In this document: piece after piece, positions 27,975-36,045 of the stretch
How the letters are laid out: each line of letters opens with the position of its first letter
Numbering within the stretch: the stretch's first letter is position 1
Translations under genes and position numbers: made by a program
Notes under the pieces: model-generated
The model's database searches: none
What the model was told of the DNA's origin: nothing
Seen by the model: the letters and a program-made list of their open reading frames with translations, nothing else
Assembly (NCBI GenBank): GCA_944389925.1
Contig: CALXOD010000051.1
Span: 1 to 64,000, forward strand
Direction of reading: 5' to 3'
Length of the DNA: 64,000 bases
Source: an uncultured Victivallaceae bacterium
GTDB lineage: Bacteria; Verrucomicrobiota; Lentisphaeria; Victivallales; Victivallaceae

Positions 27975-28919
27975 TCAGCTCCCCTCCGCCGCCCTCCCCT
28001 GCGCCACCTTTCGTTTCGGCCAGGAAGAATAGCCGATTCCCGCAATCACCAGCACGGCGCCGAAGATTTCAAACAGGCTCAGGGTTTCCCCCAGCAGCGC
28101 CCACGCCATGAGAATCGTCATGATCGGCGTCAAATATTGCATGATCGTTACCAGATTCAGACTGACCCGCCCCATGGCGGCATTCCAGGCGTAAAACCCC
28201 AGCGCTGTCGGAAACACCGCCAGATACCCCAGCAGCATCCAGACTGCACCGGATTGCGGCAGAACGACTTCATTCATCCGGAAGCAGTTGATGAGCAGCA
28301 GGGAGAGCGACGCGAACAACATCGACCAGACCGTGACCGCCAGGTCGTTTTCCGGCGTCACGACCTTCTTCGCGTAGACCGAGGCGATCGACCAGCTCAA
28401 CGCCGAAGCCAGCACCAGCAGGTCTCCCCGGAAACTCGTCGGCGAATAAGTGAGGCCCTGCTCGGTCACCACCCCGATTACGATCATGCACCCGAGTGTC
28501 CCGACCGCCATACCGATTCCCTGACGCAATGAGATTTTCTCGCCGATGAACAACCCCAGCAGAATCGTCAGCACCGGCGCACTCGACATGATCATCGAGG
28601 AATTGACCGCCGTGGTATAACGCTGCCCCCAGAACAGAAAGACGCTCATCCCGACAAACGAAAACTGACTCAGCACCGCAACGCGCAGATAATCGCGTTT
28701 CGACAACCTGAACAGCGCCCTGCGATTCACAACCAGGCAGAAGAGAAACAGCAGCAGCCCCCCCGCTCCAAAACGCAGCAGCGAAAGCGTTACCGGATCG
28801 ATTTTCGCCTCCCCGCCGCGCATCAGCCACCGGGTCGCCACATAAACTGTCGCCCAGAGAAATGCGGAAAGAAACGACCAGAATACTCCCGGATTCCAAA
28901 ACTCTCCGATGCGTTTCAT
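27975..28919 (-). CDS. DMT-superfamily transporter (EamA repeats)
   Basis: 314 aa with ten predicted membrane segments in two EamA repeats. The first is around FLSAFLWATVYVATRWL and SSAPVLTILLGLFIGEKISLR; the second around SALSWSIASVYAKK and YLTPIMTILMAWALLGETL. Members export amino acids, nucleotides or other metabolites across the inner membrane; the substrate is not predictable. AAGGAG lies eight bases before the ATG. It follows the large repeat lipoprotein on the same strand after about 47 bases. Confidence 0.9.
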   Translation of the reverse strand: MKRIGEFWNPGVFWSFLSAFLWATVYVATRWLMRGGEAKIDPVTLSLLRFGAGGLLLFLFCLVVNRRALFRLSKRDYLRVAVLSQFSFVGMSVFLFWGQRYTTAVNSSMIMSSAPVLTILLGLFIGEKISLRQGIGMAVGTLGCMIVIGVVTEQGLTYSPTSFRGDLLVLASALSWSIASVYAKKVVTPENDLAVTVWSMLFASLSLLLINCFRMNEVVLPQSGAVWMLLGYLAVFPTALGFYAWNAAMGRVSLNLVTIMQYLTPIMTILMAWALLGETLSLFEIFGAVLVIAGIGYSSWPKRKVAQGRAAEGS

Positions 28920-28966
28920 ACCGTACTCTCCTTATCATTCATTGATATACTGGCCACTATGCAGGC

Positions 28967-31492
28967 TTATTCGGAATCTCCGAACGGAATAAAACAAAAG
29001 TGCCCGCTGGTTTTCCCGTTGACGGTCCGGCACTCCCAGAGCCGCCAGAATAACGAAACGCGCCGGTCCCCGCCGTTTCTCTGCAACGAAAAGAACGGAA
29101 GCAGCGTTTCACTCTTTTCCCCGTCCCGCCGATAGCGATACAAATACCGCAGAATGCGCACCTCCTCCCGGTCGTCCGAAGCGAAGCCGTCCGCCAGTAT
29201 CCACGCCGCATTCCATCGGGAAGCCGATTCCGTACGTCTGACGCCGAAGAGCCAGGTGCCGTATTCCCGCACCCCGCACTCCCGGATGCGCTCGCCGTAA
29301 AGCGAATTCAGACACGTCTGAAGCGCTTCCGCCGAGTTCATACCAGATGTCGCAATGGCAAGTCCAAGTTCGGCAGAAACTTCGGATAACTCCTTCTGTG
29401 AAGAGAGCAACATCGCCCGTTGCTTTTCCAGCCAGTTATAATCCCATTTCAGCTTTTCCAGCATGGTCTGAAGGTACCCTTTCGGTACGACAGATGCGGC
29501 CTTGCGGCAGGCGTCCTCGTGATCCAGAACCAACGTCTTTCCCGTTTCCGCTTTCAAAGCCTGTTCCACCAGCGGCCGCTGAACATGCAGGCGCATTTCC
29601 AGCTCCGCCAGTTGCCGCAAATCACCAATCCGCGTCCGCAACAGGGCACGCAGCTGATTCAAACGCGCCGCCTCACCCGGCTTGACCGCCACCAGAACCG
29701 TCTCGTCTTCCTGATGATACAATCCCAGCAGGACTCCCAGCCCGGATTGATGGACGAAAGAACGGTGATCCAGCACCGCATCCGCTTCACAGACGACAGC
29801 GGCATCGCGGTCATGCTGCTTTCGGGAAGCCATCCAGCCGACGGGAAAAAGGAAAAAGCGGTCCTTTTCCATGGCACTGTCTTTGACGTAAGTCAAAAGC
29901 GGTATGGAAAGGAATGTACTCTCCTCCTTCGACCGGCTGTATATGCTCAGCAGAGCAAGAGAAAACCATGTCCCATCCTGTTTGTACAGAAGTGGCAGGC
30001 ACCCTCCACTCCAGGTCGTCTGGATGGGTAGACGGCATGTCGGAATCGTATCCTTCAGAAAGGCGCGCAACGACTCCCCGTCTGTAACACTTTCCGGTAA
30101 AATCAGCTCCGGATTCAGCTTCCGGAGTTCGGCACTGATTTGCTTCCGGTCGATCTGATTCCCTTCCGCACGGGAAGCGGCGAACAAATTCCGCACTGTC
30201 TCCCATTCCGGCGAAGCGGCGTAATGCTTCGTACGCACGACATTCCCGAGCAGTGGCAAGGCAAAGACGCTGGTCCTCTCCACGATGGGACTGGCTTCCC
30301 ATGCCCGCAACTGCTGTTTCTGAAAGCGGCAGATGCCCAGAAAATGGAACGTCTGTTCGCGGTCCGCGACATTCCGGTAATAAGGAAAGCAGACCAGCAA
30401 ACGGAACGTCTGCTCCGTCGGAGAACTTTCCCGATGAAACAGCGGTATCAACCCGAAATAACTTTCATTCTGCAGCACGGCTTGATCCCGCAGTGCCGTC
30501 TGGAGCTGTTTAAGTTCGGCTTCGTTTTCGGGGAACTTCCCCCGGTAGCCGAGTTTTTCCAACTGATAAGTCAGATAGGGCCGATGAGCCAGGATCTTAT
30601 CCATTCTCCCGGAATTCAGCAGGGAAAGATCGCACTCTTTTTGCCAGTGAAAAACACTCCGAGTCCCGGCATACCCGAGCAGACCGAACAATTGAAACGA
30701 CTGTTCCGCCTTCCGTTTGCCTGGCGCAAACATGGGATTGACCTCCGGTGGATGGCGAAACTCCTGCCGATTCCTGAGATAGATCGGCCCCAAAATGGAG
30801 AGCATGCCGTCGTCATCCCACGCTGCAAACGGACTGACGAAACATTTCCCGTCACGGGAAATGCTGTAAAGCGGAAATAAATACTGATTCAGAGCATTCC
30901 GATAGCGGAAAATCGGCAGGAACCCGAAAGTTTGGTCGGAGCCATCCCACCAGAACGGGCCGGCGTACCCGAGGCCATTCGGAACATATCGCACAATCGG
31001 GAAAAAGCCACACGACTGCCCTTTCCACCAGAACGGACCGGCATATCCAAGTCCATCAGGAACATATCGCGCAATTGGGAAAAAGCCAAACGACTGCCCT
31101 TTCCACCAGAACGGGCCGGCATACTGGAAGGCATTCGCCTGCGTAGAAAAACGGGCCAGCGGAAAGAGCCCGCCGGAAGTGTGTTCATCCCCGCGATACC
31201 ACCAGAAGGGTATGACGGAATTAATGCCGGAACCGAACCAGGCAACCGGAAAGAGGCCCAGACGGTCTCCCCGCCGCCAGAACAGCGCATAATAAGCCGG
31301 CCATTCCGGGGTCCGCGAGTGATGGAAAAGCGGCGCCATGCCGAAGCCGGCGCGATTCCAGTAGGCATTCGCCAGCCAGCCGTCGCCGTTGACCGGATTC
31401 CAGGCGCAGAGCGGAAACAGCACGGCATATTCATTCCCCTCCTGGTTGAAGAAGGGACGCACCGCGAATCCGTAAGGATCGCTGTCGATCAT
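28967..31492 (-). CDS. Large aromatic repeat protein, main part of a frameshifted lipoprotein
   Basis: 841 aa, family not recognised. The first 280 residues consist of repeats built on G-PFWW-x-G-x-x-(F/C)-G-F-(F/L)-P-I-x-R-Y with a period near 26 aa; two units are nearly identical (78-bp repeat). Similar but looser FFPI/LFPL motifs recur through the middle, followed by a helical stretch (about residues 640-730, rich in Leu, Glu, Gln) and a C-terminal return to LFPF/FFSLQRNGG strands. The pattern suggests a beta-rich surface protein. The frame is open upstream of the ATG at 31492 and continues as RNNLYTSVFWPMID, which is clearly the same repeat type; the natural N-terminus is the lipoprotein start at 31740 in another frame. 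Restoring one base gives about 924 aa. Confidence 0.75.
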   Translation of the reverse strand: MIDSDPYGFAVRPFFNQEGNEYAVLFPLCAWNPVNGDGWLANAYWNRAGFGMAPLFHHSRTPEWPAYYALFWRRGDRLGLFPVAWFGSGINSVIPFWWYRGDEHTSGGLFPLARFSTQANAFQYAGPFWWKGQSFGFFPIARYVPDGLGYAGPFWWKGQSCGFFPIVRYVPNGLGYAGPFWWDGSDQTFGFLPIFRYRNALNQYLFPLYSISRDGKCFVSPFAAWDDDGMLSILGPIYLRNRQEFRHPPEVNPMFAPGKRKAEQSFQLFGLLGYAGTRSVFHWQKECDLSLLNSGRMDKILAHRPYLTYQLEKLGYRGKFPENEAELKQLQTALRDQAVLQNESYFGLIPLFHRESSPTEQTFRLLVCFPYYRNVADREQTFHFLGICRFQKQQLRAWEASPIVERTSVFALPLLGNVVRTKHYAASPEWETVRNLFAASRAEGNQIDRKQISAELRKLNPELILPESVTDGESLRAFLKDTIPTCRLPIQTTWSGGCLPLLYKQDGTWFSLALLSIYSRSKEESTFLSIPLLTYVKDSAMEKDRFFLFPVGWMASRKQHDRDAAVVCEADAVLDHRSFVHQSGLGVLLGLYHQEDETVLVAVKPGEAARLNQLRALLRTRIGDLRQLAELEMRLHVQRPLVEQALKAETGKTLVLDHEDACRKAASVVPKGYLQTMLEKLKWDYNWLEKQRAMLLSSQKELSEVSAELGLAIATSGMNSAEALQTCLNSLYGERIRECGVREYGTWLFGVRRTESASRWNAAWILADGFASDDREEVRILRYLYRYRRDGEKSETLLPFFSLQRNGGDRRVSLFWRLWECRTVNGKTSGHFCFIPFGDSE
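30983..31138 (-). repeat. 78-bp tandem repeat inside the aromatic repeat gene
   Basis: Two units start at 30983 and 31061, 78 bases (26 codons) apart. They share about 62 bases with four differences and then diverge; weaker copies flank them. They encode PFWWKGQSxGFFPIxRY units. Such near-identity suggests recent duplication. Confidence 0.8.
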
Positions 31493-31740
31493 CGGCCAGA
31501 AGACCGAGGTGTAAAGGTTGTTCCGATAGAAAAAGGCCAGAGATTGATCAGCGAGTCGTCCAGCGGGGCGAGTTGCTCTTCAGGAACACGCGCCGCAAAA
31601 CCGTCAATCCGTTCCTGCCGGGGTTTTTCATAACGCTCCAGCACGCCGGACATGCGGGTCATGCGTTCGCTGGACGCGCAGGAAGCGAGCAGCAGCCCGG
31701 CCAGAATGCCGCCCGACATATACAGTCCTGTCTCCATCAT
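31489..31740 (-). CDS. Lipoprotein N-terminal fragment fused by frameshift to the repeat protein
   Basis: 83 aa in this frame. The signal peptide ends in LLLASC, a good lipobox with Cys at residue 21, so the product would be a lipoprotein. The start at 31740 has AGGAG seven bases upstream; longer in-frame sequence to 31842 is basic and unlikely. After LINLWPF the frame turns into SIGTTFTPRSSGR and stops, overlapping the ATG at 31492 by four bases. A shift of one base at the five-T run gives LINLWPFFYRNNLYTSVFWP, which continues smoothly into the 841-aa repeat protein. So this is either the true N-terminus separated by a mutation or sequencing error, or a site of programmed slippage. Confidence 0.7.
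   Translation of the reverse strand: MMETGLYMSGGILAGLLLASCASSERMTRMSGVLERYEKPRQERIDGFAARVPEEQLAPLDDSLINLWPFSIGTTFTPRSSGR
31530..31534 (-). other. Homopolymer frameshift site
   Basis: Five T on the coding strand (AAAAA on the plus strand) in CCTTTTTCT. Reading one base back here converts the short lipoprotein frame into the long repeat frame. tRNA-Phe on TTT could re-pair perfectly after a -1 slip, but a lost base in the genome or assembly gives the same picture. Confidence 0.65.
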
Positions 31741-31845
31741 CCGCCTTCTCCTGGAGTTCATAGAATCAAGCGGCCTCCGCTTCATCCGAATCTGTCTTCT
31801 GAATGAGGCGAAAGGTTTTAACAGCAACGATTCACGATTCATCTC

Positions 31846-32430
31846 TTAGTGCTCCTGATCCTGGTTGGAAGCCAGTGTACGCAAACGACAGACAAAATCA
31901 ACCCCGGCAACGGAAACATCGCCGAAAGTGAAAACAAGTTCCCGGCCACATTCCTCAAATGCTTCGGGCATGAAAGGAACGGTAAAACATTCCGGACGAC
32001 CCGATTCACGAATGGTCACACTCCCGGCGGCACACTTCACCACTTCTCCGAAATGGTTGTCCCGGCCGATTTCCCGCCCCCGGGAGTCGCAGCGGACGAT
32101 CTCCACCAGCAGATTCTTGCCCGGCAGTATATCCGGATGGATGTCCGGTTTGGGCGGCGCCGGTTCGAACGAATCCGGAAACGTGTCGTCCCAGGTCGCA
32201 ATTTCTCCGGTGGCACAGATGCGGAACCAGATCACTTCCGGTTCCCGCGGATCACCGGTAAGGACCAGACAGCGCCGGCCCTTTTTCAAATAAAGAACGG
32301 ATCTTCCGGCTTCATCGGTGCCGTACAGATCCACTTTCGGCACCATGCAGCTCCCCGCATCGACTCCGCAGGGGTAATGCTCCAGGGTCATTTCCTCTTC
32401 GGACACCGCAACATACTGATCGGAAGCCAC
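31846..32430 (-). CDS. Unrecognised protein upstream of the repeat lipoprotein
   Basis: 194 aa, no family recognised, no signal peptide or membrane segment. Short beta-like segments (KVDLYGTDEAGRSVLYLKKG, VIWFRICATGEIATWDD, NLLVEIVRCDSRGREIG, ELVFTFGDVSVAGVDFVCRL) suggest two or three related beta domains. It ends 105 bases before the lipoprotein start on the same strand, so both may be on one transcript. No strong Shine-Dalgarno precedes the ATG at 32430; an internal Met at residue 14 is an alternative. The DNA upstream is distinctly AT-rich. Confidence 0.6.
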   Translation of the reverse strand: MASDQYVAVSEEEMTLEHYPCGVDAGSCMVPKVDLYGTDEAGRSVLYLKKGRRCLVLTGDPREPEVIWFRICATGEIATWDDTFPDSFEPAPPKPDIHPDILPGKNLLVEIVRCDSRGREIGRDNHFGEVVKCAAGSVTIRESGRPECFTVPFMPEAFEECGRELVFTFGDVSVAGVDFVCRLRTLASNQDQEH

Positions 32431-32727
32431 GAAAAATATGCTCCTTTCCCACCCGGATACGGGCCTGATTTCACCTCATTTATTATACTCTCTGTGGTCG
32501 ATGATTACAAGCATCGGCAGTAGATTTGGATTTTCGAAACTTTCTATCAGCAGGACTGTTGTTCATCTTGTCCACCCGGCATTTCTGATATTCACAAACA
32601 TCTGTTGGGTCAGAAATAAGCGGATTTTTTAAAAAATCAGGCCAACTCCGCAAACGCAACAACCGATTTATCAAGCGAATTTTGTATCAAAAACAGTTTC
32701 ATCATGTACGATTGGGAGACAAGCATC

Positions 32728-32755
32728 TTGACTTTTCAGAATGTCAACATATACT
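32728..32755 (+). promoter_or_regulatory. Sigma-70-like promoter
   Basis: TTGACT (32728-32733), 16-base spacer, TATACT (32750-32755). The -35 forms an inverted repeat TTGAC/GTCAA with 32743-32747 inside the spacer, a possible operator. It could drive the small frame at 32827 and the gene cluster that starts at 33030. Confidence 0.5.
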
Positions 32756-32826
32756 ATATGGATAGATCATCATGCGGCTGAGATTATTGTGGTGCAAAAT
32801 AAGCTTTATTTAACGGAGCGATCCCC

Positions 32827-32982
32827 ATGAACAGGGAATACCATATTCATCAGAAATTGTTCAGCCGCAATTCTCCAGTCCAATCCAGACATGACGTATT
32901 TTTCAGAACCACAGGTAATTTCTCTATCGTACAGACTGGGAATTGTGACGTTTTAGTGTTTTTCTATAAGTTTATAAGATAA
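32827..32982 (+). CDS. Possible small protein, 51 aa
   Basis: The frame MNREYHIHQKLFSR... ends in the hydrophobic VLVFFYKFIR. GGAG lies eight bases upstream, and a good promoter starts about 70 bases before it. It has no recognised relatives and its codon use is AT-rich, unlike neighbours. It may be a small basic protein, a leader, or chance; the call is tentative. Confidence 0.25.
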   Translation: MNREYHIHQKLFSRNSPVQSRHDVFFRTTGNFSIVQTGNCDVLVFFYKFIR

Positions 32983-33029
32983 ACAGCATAGATCCAACTG
33001 TTGACATTCTTTATAGGGAACGCGTTGAG

Positions 33030-33494
33030 ATGAGAAGGTCAAAATGGTTCAGAATCGGTATATCGGCGAGCCTGGCGCTGTTGCTGGTATGGGGAATCTG
33101 TGTGCTCTACCGCAGCTGGGTGGCGCGGAGAAACGTGCGAATCCTGGATAAGGTGTGCAGGAAACCGCAAAAATCATGGTTATCCGGTGAACGCAAGGGA
33201 GAGATGAGGCTGTTCCTCGCCCAGGATCTTCCTGGCCGGATAGCCACCGTCAGTCCACTGCTTTATCAGGAAGACGGGACCGGCAGAACTTCTTCTGTGG
33301 TGAACGGGATTTCATTGTCATTCCGAATGGTGAAAGATACTCCGGCGGAAAAAATTCTGGATATCGAAGTCAATGACAACGGCGTCGTGCATCGGGTCAA
33401 GGATTTTCATTATCGCATGGAACCCATGGTAACCGCATTGCGGGGGGCGCGCTGGGCGGCGATCATCAGCAGTAACTTCGGAGATCCGGAATGA
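33030..33494 (+). CDS. Small membrane-anchored protein, unrecognised
   Basis: 154 aa. One N-terminal membrane segment (ISASLALLLVWGICVLY, about residues 11-27) is preceded by basic residues, so the remaining 125 residues should lie in the periplasm. The soluble part (MRLFLAQDLPGRIATVSPLL, LSFRMVKDTPAEKILDIEVN) has no recognised motif. Its stop overlaps the start of the next gene (ATGA at 33491-33494), coupling it to the LolA-like protein; it is the first gene of a five-gene plus-strand cluster. Confidence 0.7.
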   Translation: MRRSKWFRIGISASLALLLVWGICVLYRSWVARRNVRILDKVCRKPQKSWLSGERKGEMRLFLAQDLPGRIATVSPLLYQEDGTGRTSSVVNGISLSFRMVKDTPAEKILDIEVNDNGVVHRVKDFHYRMEPMVTALRGARWAAIISSNFGDPE

Positions 33495-34465
33495 AAAGAC
33501 ATCGCATGATTACCGGTTGGGGCATCGGATTGATTCTGGCAATGGCGATCAGCACCGTGGCGGAGACGGCAGCCCGGCCGGCGGAAATGCCATGGAGCCG
33601 GGCTTTATTGCAGGACGCCTTCGAAAAAACCGAAGCCCTCAATTATTGTACGGAATTTGAAGGAGTAGCGCGGGATAAGGAAGGTGTTCATCGGAAGATA
33701 CGCTATTATCGCCATACCGGAGAAGACGGTGTTGTCTATCGCCGGGCGGAAATTCTTCGAAACGGGACTGTGGAAGAGGTATATATCGCCAATGCCTCCG
33801 GACAATATGGCATCATCGATGAATATCGGAGCCGGCTTGGTGAGACGTTCCTTCTTTTCGATCTGGACTTCCTACATCTTCCGATTGACTCGATGGAGCT
33901 GTCGAACAGTGTTTACGAGGTAGCGGATGGAATTTATAACGGCATTCCCTGTTATGAGTTGCGGATGAAGGTCGGCCCATCCGATCTGCTGCTTGCCGAC
34001 ATTTCCGGAAAACCGTTCCTGGAAGTTCAGGATGTTCATGGTAAGTTCCGGCGGGTTCGGCCTTTTGTCCGGGTGTTCTGGATTGGCAAAGAGGATCATA
34101 TCATTTACGCCCGGAAACATTATAACGCATGGGGAAAGTTGCTGATCGCCCAGGAGTTGGGAACCGTTCTTCCGGAAGACAGCGGCAATATGGATCTGTA
34201 CGAAACGCCTTCCGGTATCCAGGAGTCCTTTTATTTTCGTCCGGATTTTCGCATGTGGGCGGCGGCACGGCGTGAATTGGCTGCACGGCCGATCCAGGAC
34301 CCGCTGGAGTCGCTGCTGGAAAAAACCGGGCGATGGGGACGACGCTGGATCTCCTGGGACACCCTGCTCCGCTATGGGCCCGCCTTTTTCGGTTCCGTCG
34401 CGTTGGTGCTGTTGCTGGGGCTGGGCGGCCGGCTGCTCTGGTTGCGGTTGAAACCGGATAAATAA
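33491..34465 (+). CDS. Exported LolA/RseB-like protein with C-terminal membrane anchor
   Basis: 324 aa. A signal peptide (GWGIGLILAMAISTVAETA) is followed by a domain whose beginning (AFEKTEALNYCTEFEGVA, then repeated strand-turn-strand units such as GEDGVVYRRAEILRNG) resembles the half-barrel of outer-membrane lipoprotein-sorting proteins. The similarity is by pattern only. Near the C-terminus, RYGPAFFGSVALVLLLGLGG forms a membrane segment with a basic tail inside. Such an anchored half-barrel could bind lipid or lipoprotein at the inner membrane. Its start overlaps the upstream gene by four bases. Confidence 0.6.
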   Translation: MKRHRMITGWGIGLILAMAISTVAETAARPAEMPWSRALLQDAFEKTEALNYCTEFEGVARDKEGVHRKIRYYRHTGEDGVVYRRAEILRNGTVEEVYIANASGQYGIIDEYRSRLGETFLLFDLDFLHLPIDSMELSNSVYEVADGIYNGIPCYELRMKVGPSDLLLADISGKPFLEVQDVHGKFRRVRPFVRVFWIGKEDHIIYARKHYNAWGKLLIAQELGTVLPEDSGNMDLYETPSGIQESFYFRPDFRMWAAARRELAARPIQDPLESLLEKTGRWGRRWISWDTLLRYGPAFFGSVALVLLLGLGGRLLWLRLKPDK

Positions 34466-34596
34466 AACAAGAGAAGCAGGCCATCCGAATGTCGCTTTCC
34501 TCTTTCGACAGGAATTCAGGATCTGCCTTCCAGAAAAAATGCTGGAATACAACAGATCCCAACATGAATGATGCTCTTTTACGATACTGACAGCGG

Positions 34597-36045
34597 ATGT
34601 TTTATTATCTCGAACATGCAAGACTTCAGTTGTGGTTTTTCAGCCCCAACCTCTGTGCTGCGTTTCTGGTAATCACCCTGCTGTTGACGGTGGGGGGATT
34701 CCGACGGATGCGCATAGCCCATACGCCGGGAATCCGAATGGCGGCATGGAGCGTTGCCGCCATGGCCGGATTGCAAATCATCATGCTGGCCATGACCTAT
34801 TCCCGCGGCGGTTATCTGGCTGCCCTGACTGCCACCACACTGGCCGCGCTGGCGGAAAAAAACTGGCGCGGCTGGGTGGTACCGTTGTTGATTCTGGCAG
34901 TCATTCTACTGACTGTCGACGGCGGAAGCCGCATCCGTTCAGCAACACAGTGGGAAGAAGGCTCCATCCGAAACCGTCTGCTGCTGTGGCACGGCGGCAC
35001 GGCCATCGCAGCCCGCCACTGGGCGACCGGTATCGGAGCACCGCCGGCGGCAGGGAATCTTTATACGGCTTATTATCAGCCGCTATGGCTTGAGGAACGT
35101 TATCATTCGATGGTCAGCGATTATATGACACTGGCGACGGCGTATGGCCTGATCTGGTTGACCGCCGGACTGCTGGCTGTGTTTTCCGGGATTGGGATCG
35201 GCTGGTGCTGCTGGCGCGGCAATCGGGATCCCCTGTTGCTTTATGCCCTGGCGGCGATTGTCGGGTATCTGGTGTGCGGACTTTTTTCCACCGGCTATGC
35301 TTCCGGCTGGATCATGGCGGCATGGGCTGCGGCATGGGGCGTGGTGGCATTATTTGTCTTGCGCGACATGCGGCGATATGGATTCCGACCGCGTCCGGCA
35401 ATTGCCGGATGGGCATTCGGAGCGGCGGCGGGAATTGCGCTGCTCCTGGGAGGATATGGCGGCATGGTCTATCATAATCGACCATTCCACTGGCAGCAGC
35501 GGGAAATCGGGAACAGCCTTCCCCTCCTGGAACTGTCTCCCCGGCAGGAAACACGGGGCACGGTGATTCTGGCGGTATCCCATCTGGAAACGGCCATCCG
35601 GCCCGTGTTGCGCCCCCTGGTGGAGAAAGGCTGGCATGTGATCGGCCTGGAAACTGCCCCCGGTACAAATGCCGTTGAACCTTTCCGGGAAGCGGCCCAA
35701 CAGATACGCGCCACCCTTCCTGACGACAAGCCGGTCTGGCTGGGAGCTCCCGATGCGGAGTTGTCCCTGGTGGTGCTGGCAGCTGGAGCCACCGGTTCCC
35801 TCCAGCCTGACTGGGACGGAATTGCGACATTCAATCTGCCGTCGGATTGGCCGTTTGCAGAACTTTCTCCCGTCAAGCGGCTCGACGTCTGGAACAAACC
35901 GCTGATTCTGGCATCCGACCAATGGCACATCGATGCAACACGAAAATTGGCGGAAGGGGGAACGAAGCGAATTCTTCCGGAGCCGGCGGACAACAGGACA
36001 CCCCCCGGTGTCATTTTTGCGGAGGTATTGAACCGATGTTTTTGA
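34597..36045 (+). CDS. O-antigen-ligase-like membrane domain fused to a hydrolase-like domain
   Basis: 482 aa. Residues 1-280 hold about seven membrane segments with features of the O-antigen ligase/polymerase (Wzy_C) family: FFSPNLCAAFLV near the start, MTYSRGGYLAAL, the long loop IRNRLLLWHGGTAIAARHW and TGIGAPPAAGNLYTAYY. About five N-terminal membrane segments of typical ligases are absent, and a stop codon lies three codons before this ATG, so the gene may be truncated. Residues 310-482 (GTVILAVSHLETAIRPVLRPL, WHVIGLETAPG, PVWLGAPDAELSLVVLA) look like an alpha/beta hydrolase core, but the nucleophile elbow reads GAPDA with no Ser. The stop overlaps the next start by ten bases. No good ribosome site precedes the ATG. 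Confidence 0.6.
   Translation: MFYYLEHARLQLWFFSPNLCAAFLVITLLLTVGGFRRMRIAHTPGIRMAAWSVAAMAGLQIIMLAMTYSRGGYLAALTATTLAALAEKNWRGWVVPLLILAVILLTVDGGSRIRSATQWEEGSIRNRLLLWHGGTAIAARHWATGIGAPPAAGNLYTAYYQPLWLEERYHSMVSDYMTLATAYGLIWLTAGLLAVFSGIGIGWCCWRGNRDPLLLYALAAIVGYLVCGLFSTGYASGWIMAAWAAAWGVVALFVLRDMRRYGFRPRPAIAGWAFGAAAGIALLLGGYGGMVYHNRPFHWQQREIGNSLPLLELSPRQETRGTVILAVSHLETAIRPVLRPLVEKGWHVIGLETAPGTNAVEPFREAAQQIRATLPDDKPVWLGAPDAELSLVVLAAGATGSLQPDWDGIATFNLPSDWPFAELSPVKRLDVWNKPLILASDQWHIDATRKLAEGGTKRILPEPADNRTPPGVIFAEVLNRCF

Larger units (their letters stand above)
32431..33029. other. AT-rich intergenic region with a promoter and a small reading frame
   Basis: About 600 bases, visibly richer in A and T than the flanks. 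It holds a promoter at 32728-32755 and a possible 51-codon frame at 32827-32982 (both listed). A TTGACA at 33000-33005 lies before the next gene but lacks a matching -10. No tRNA, repeat array or recognised pseudogene was found. Confidence 0.6.
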
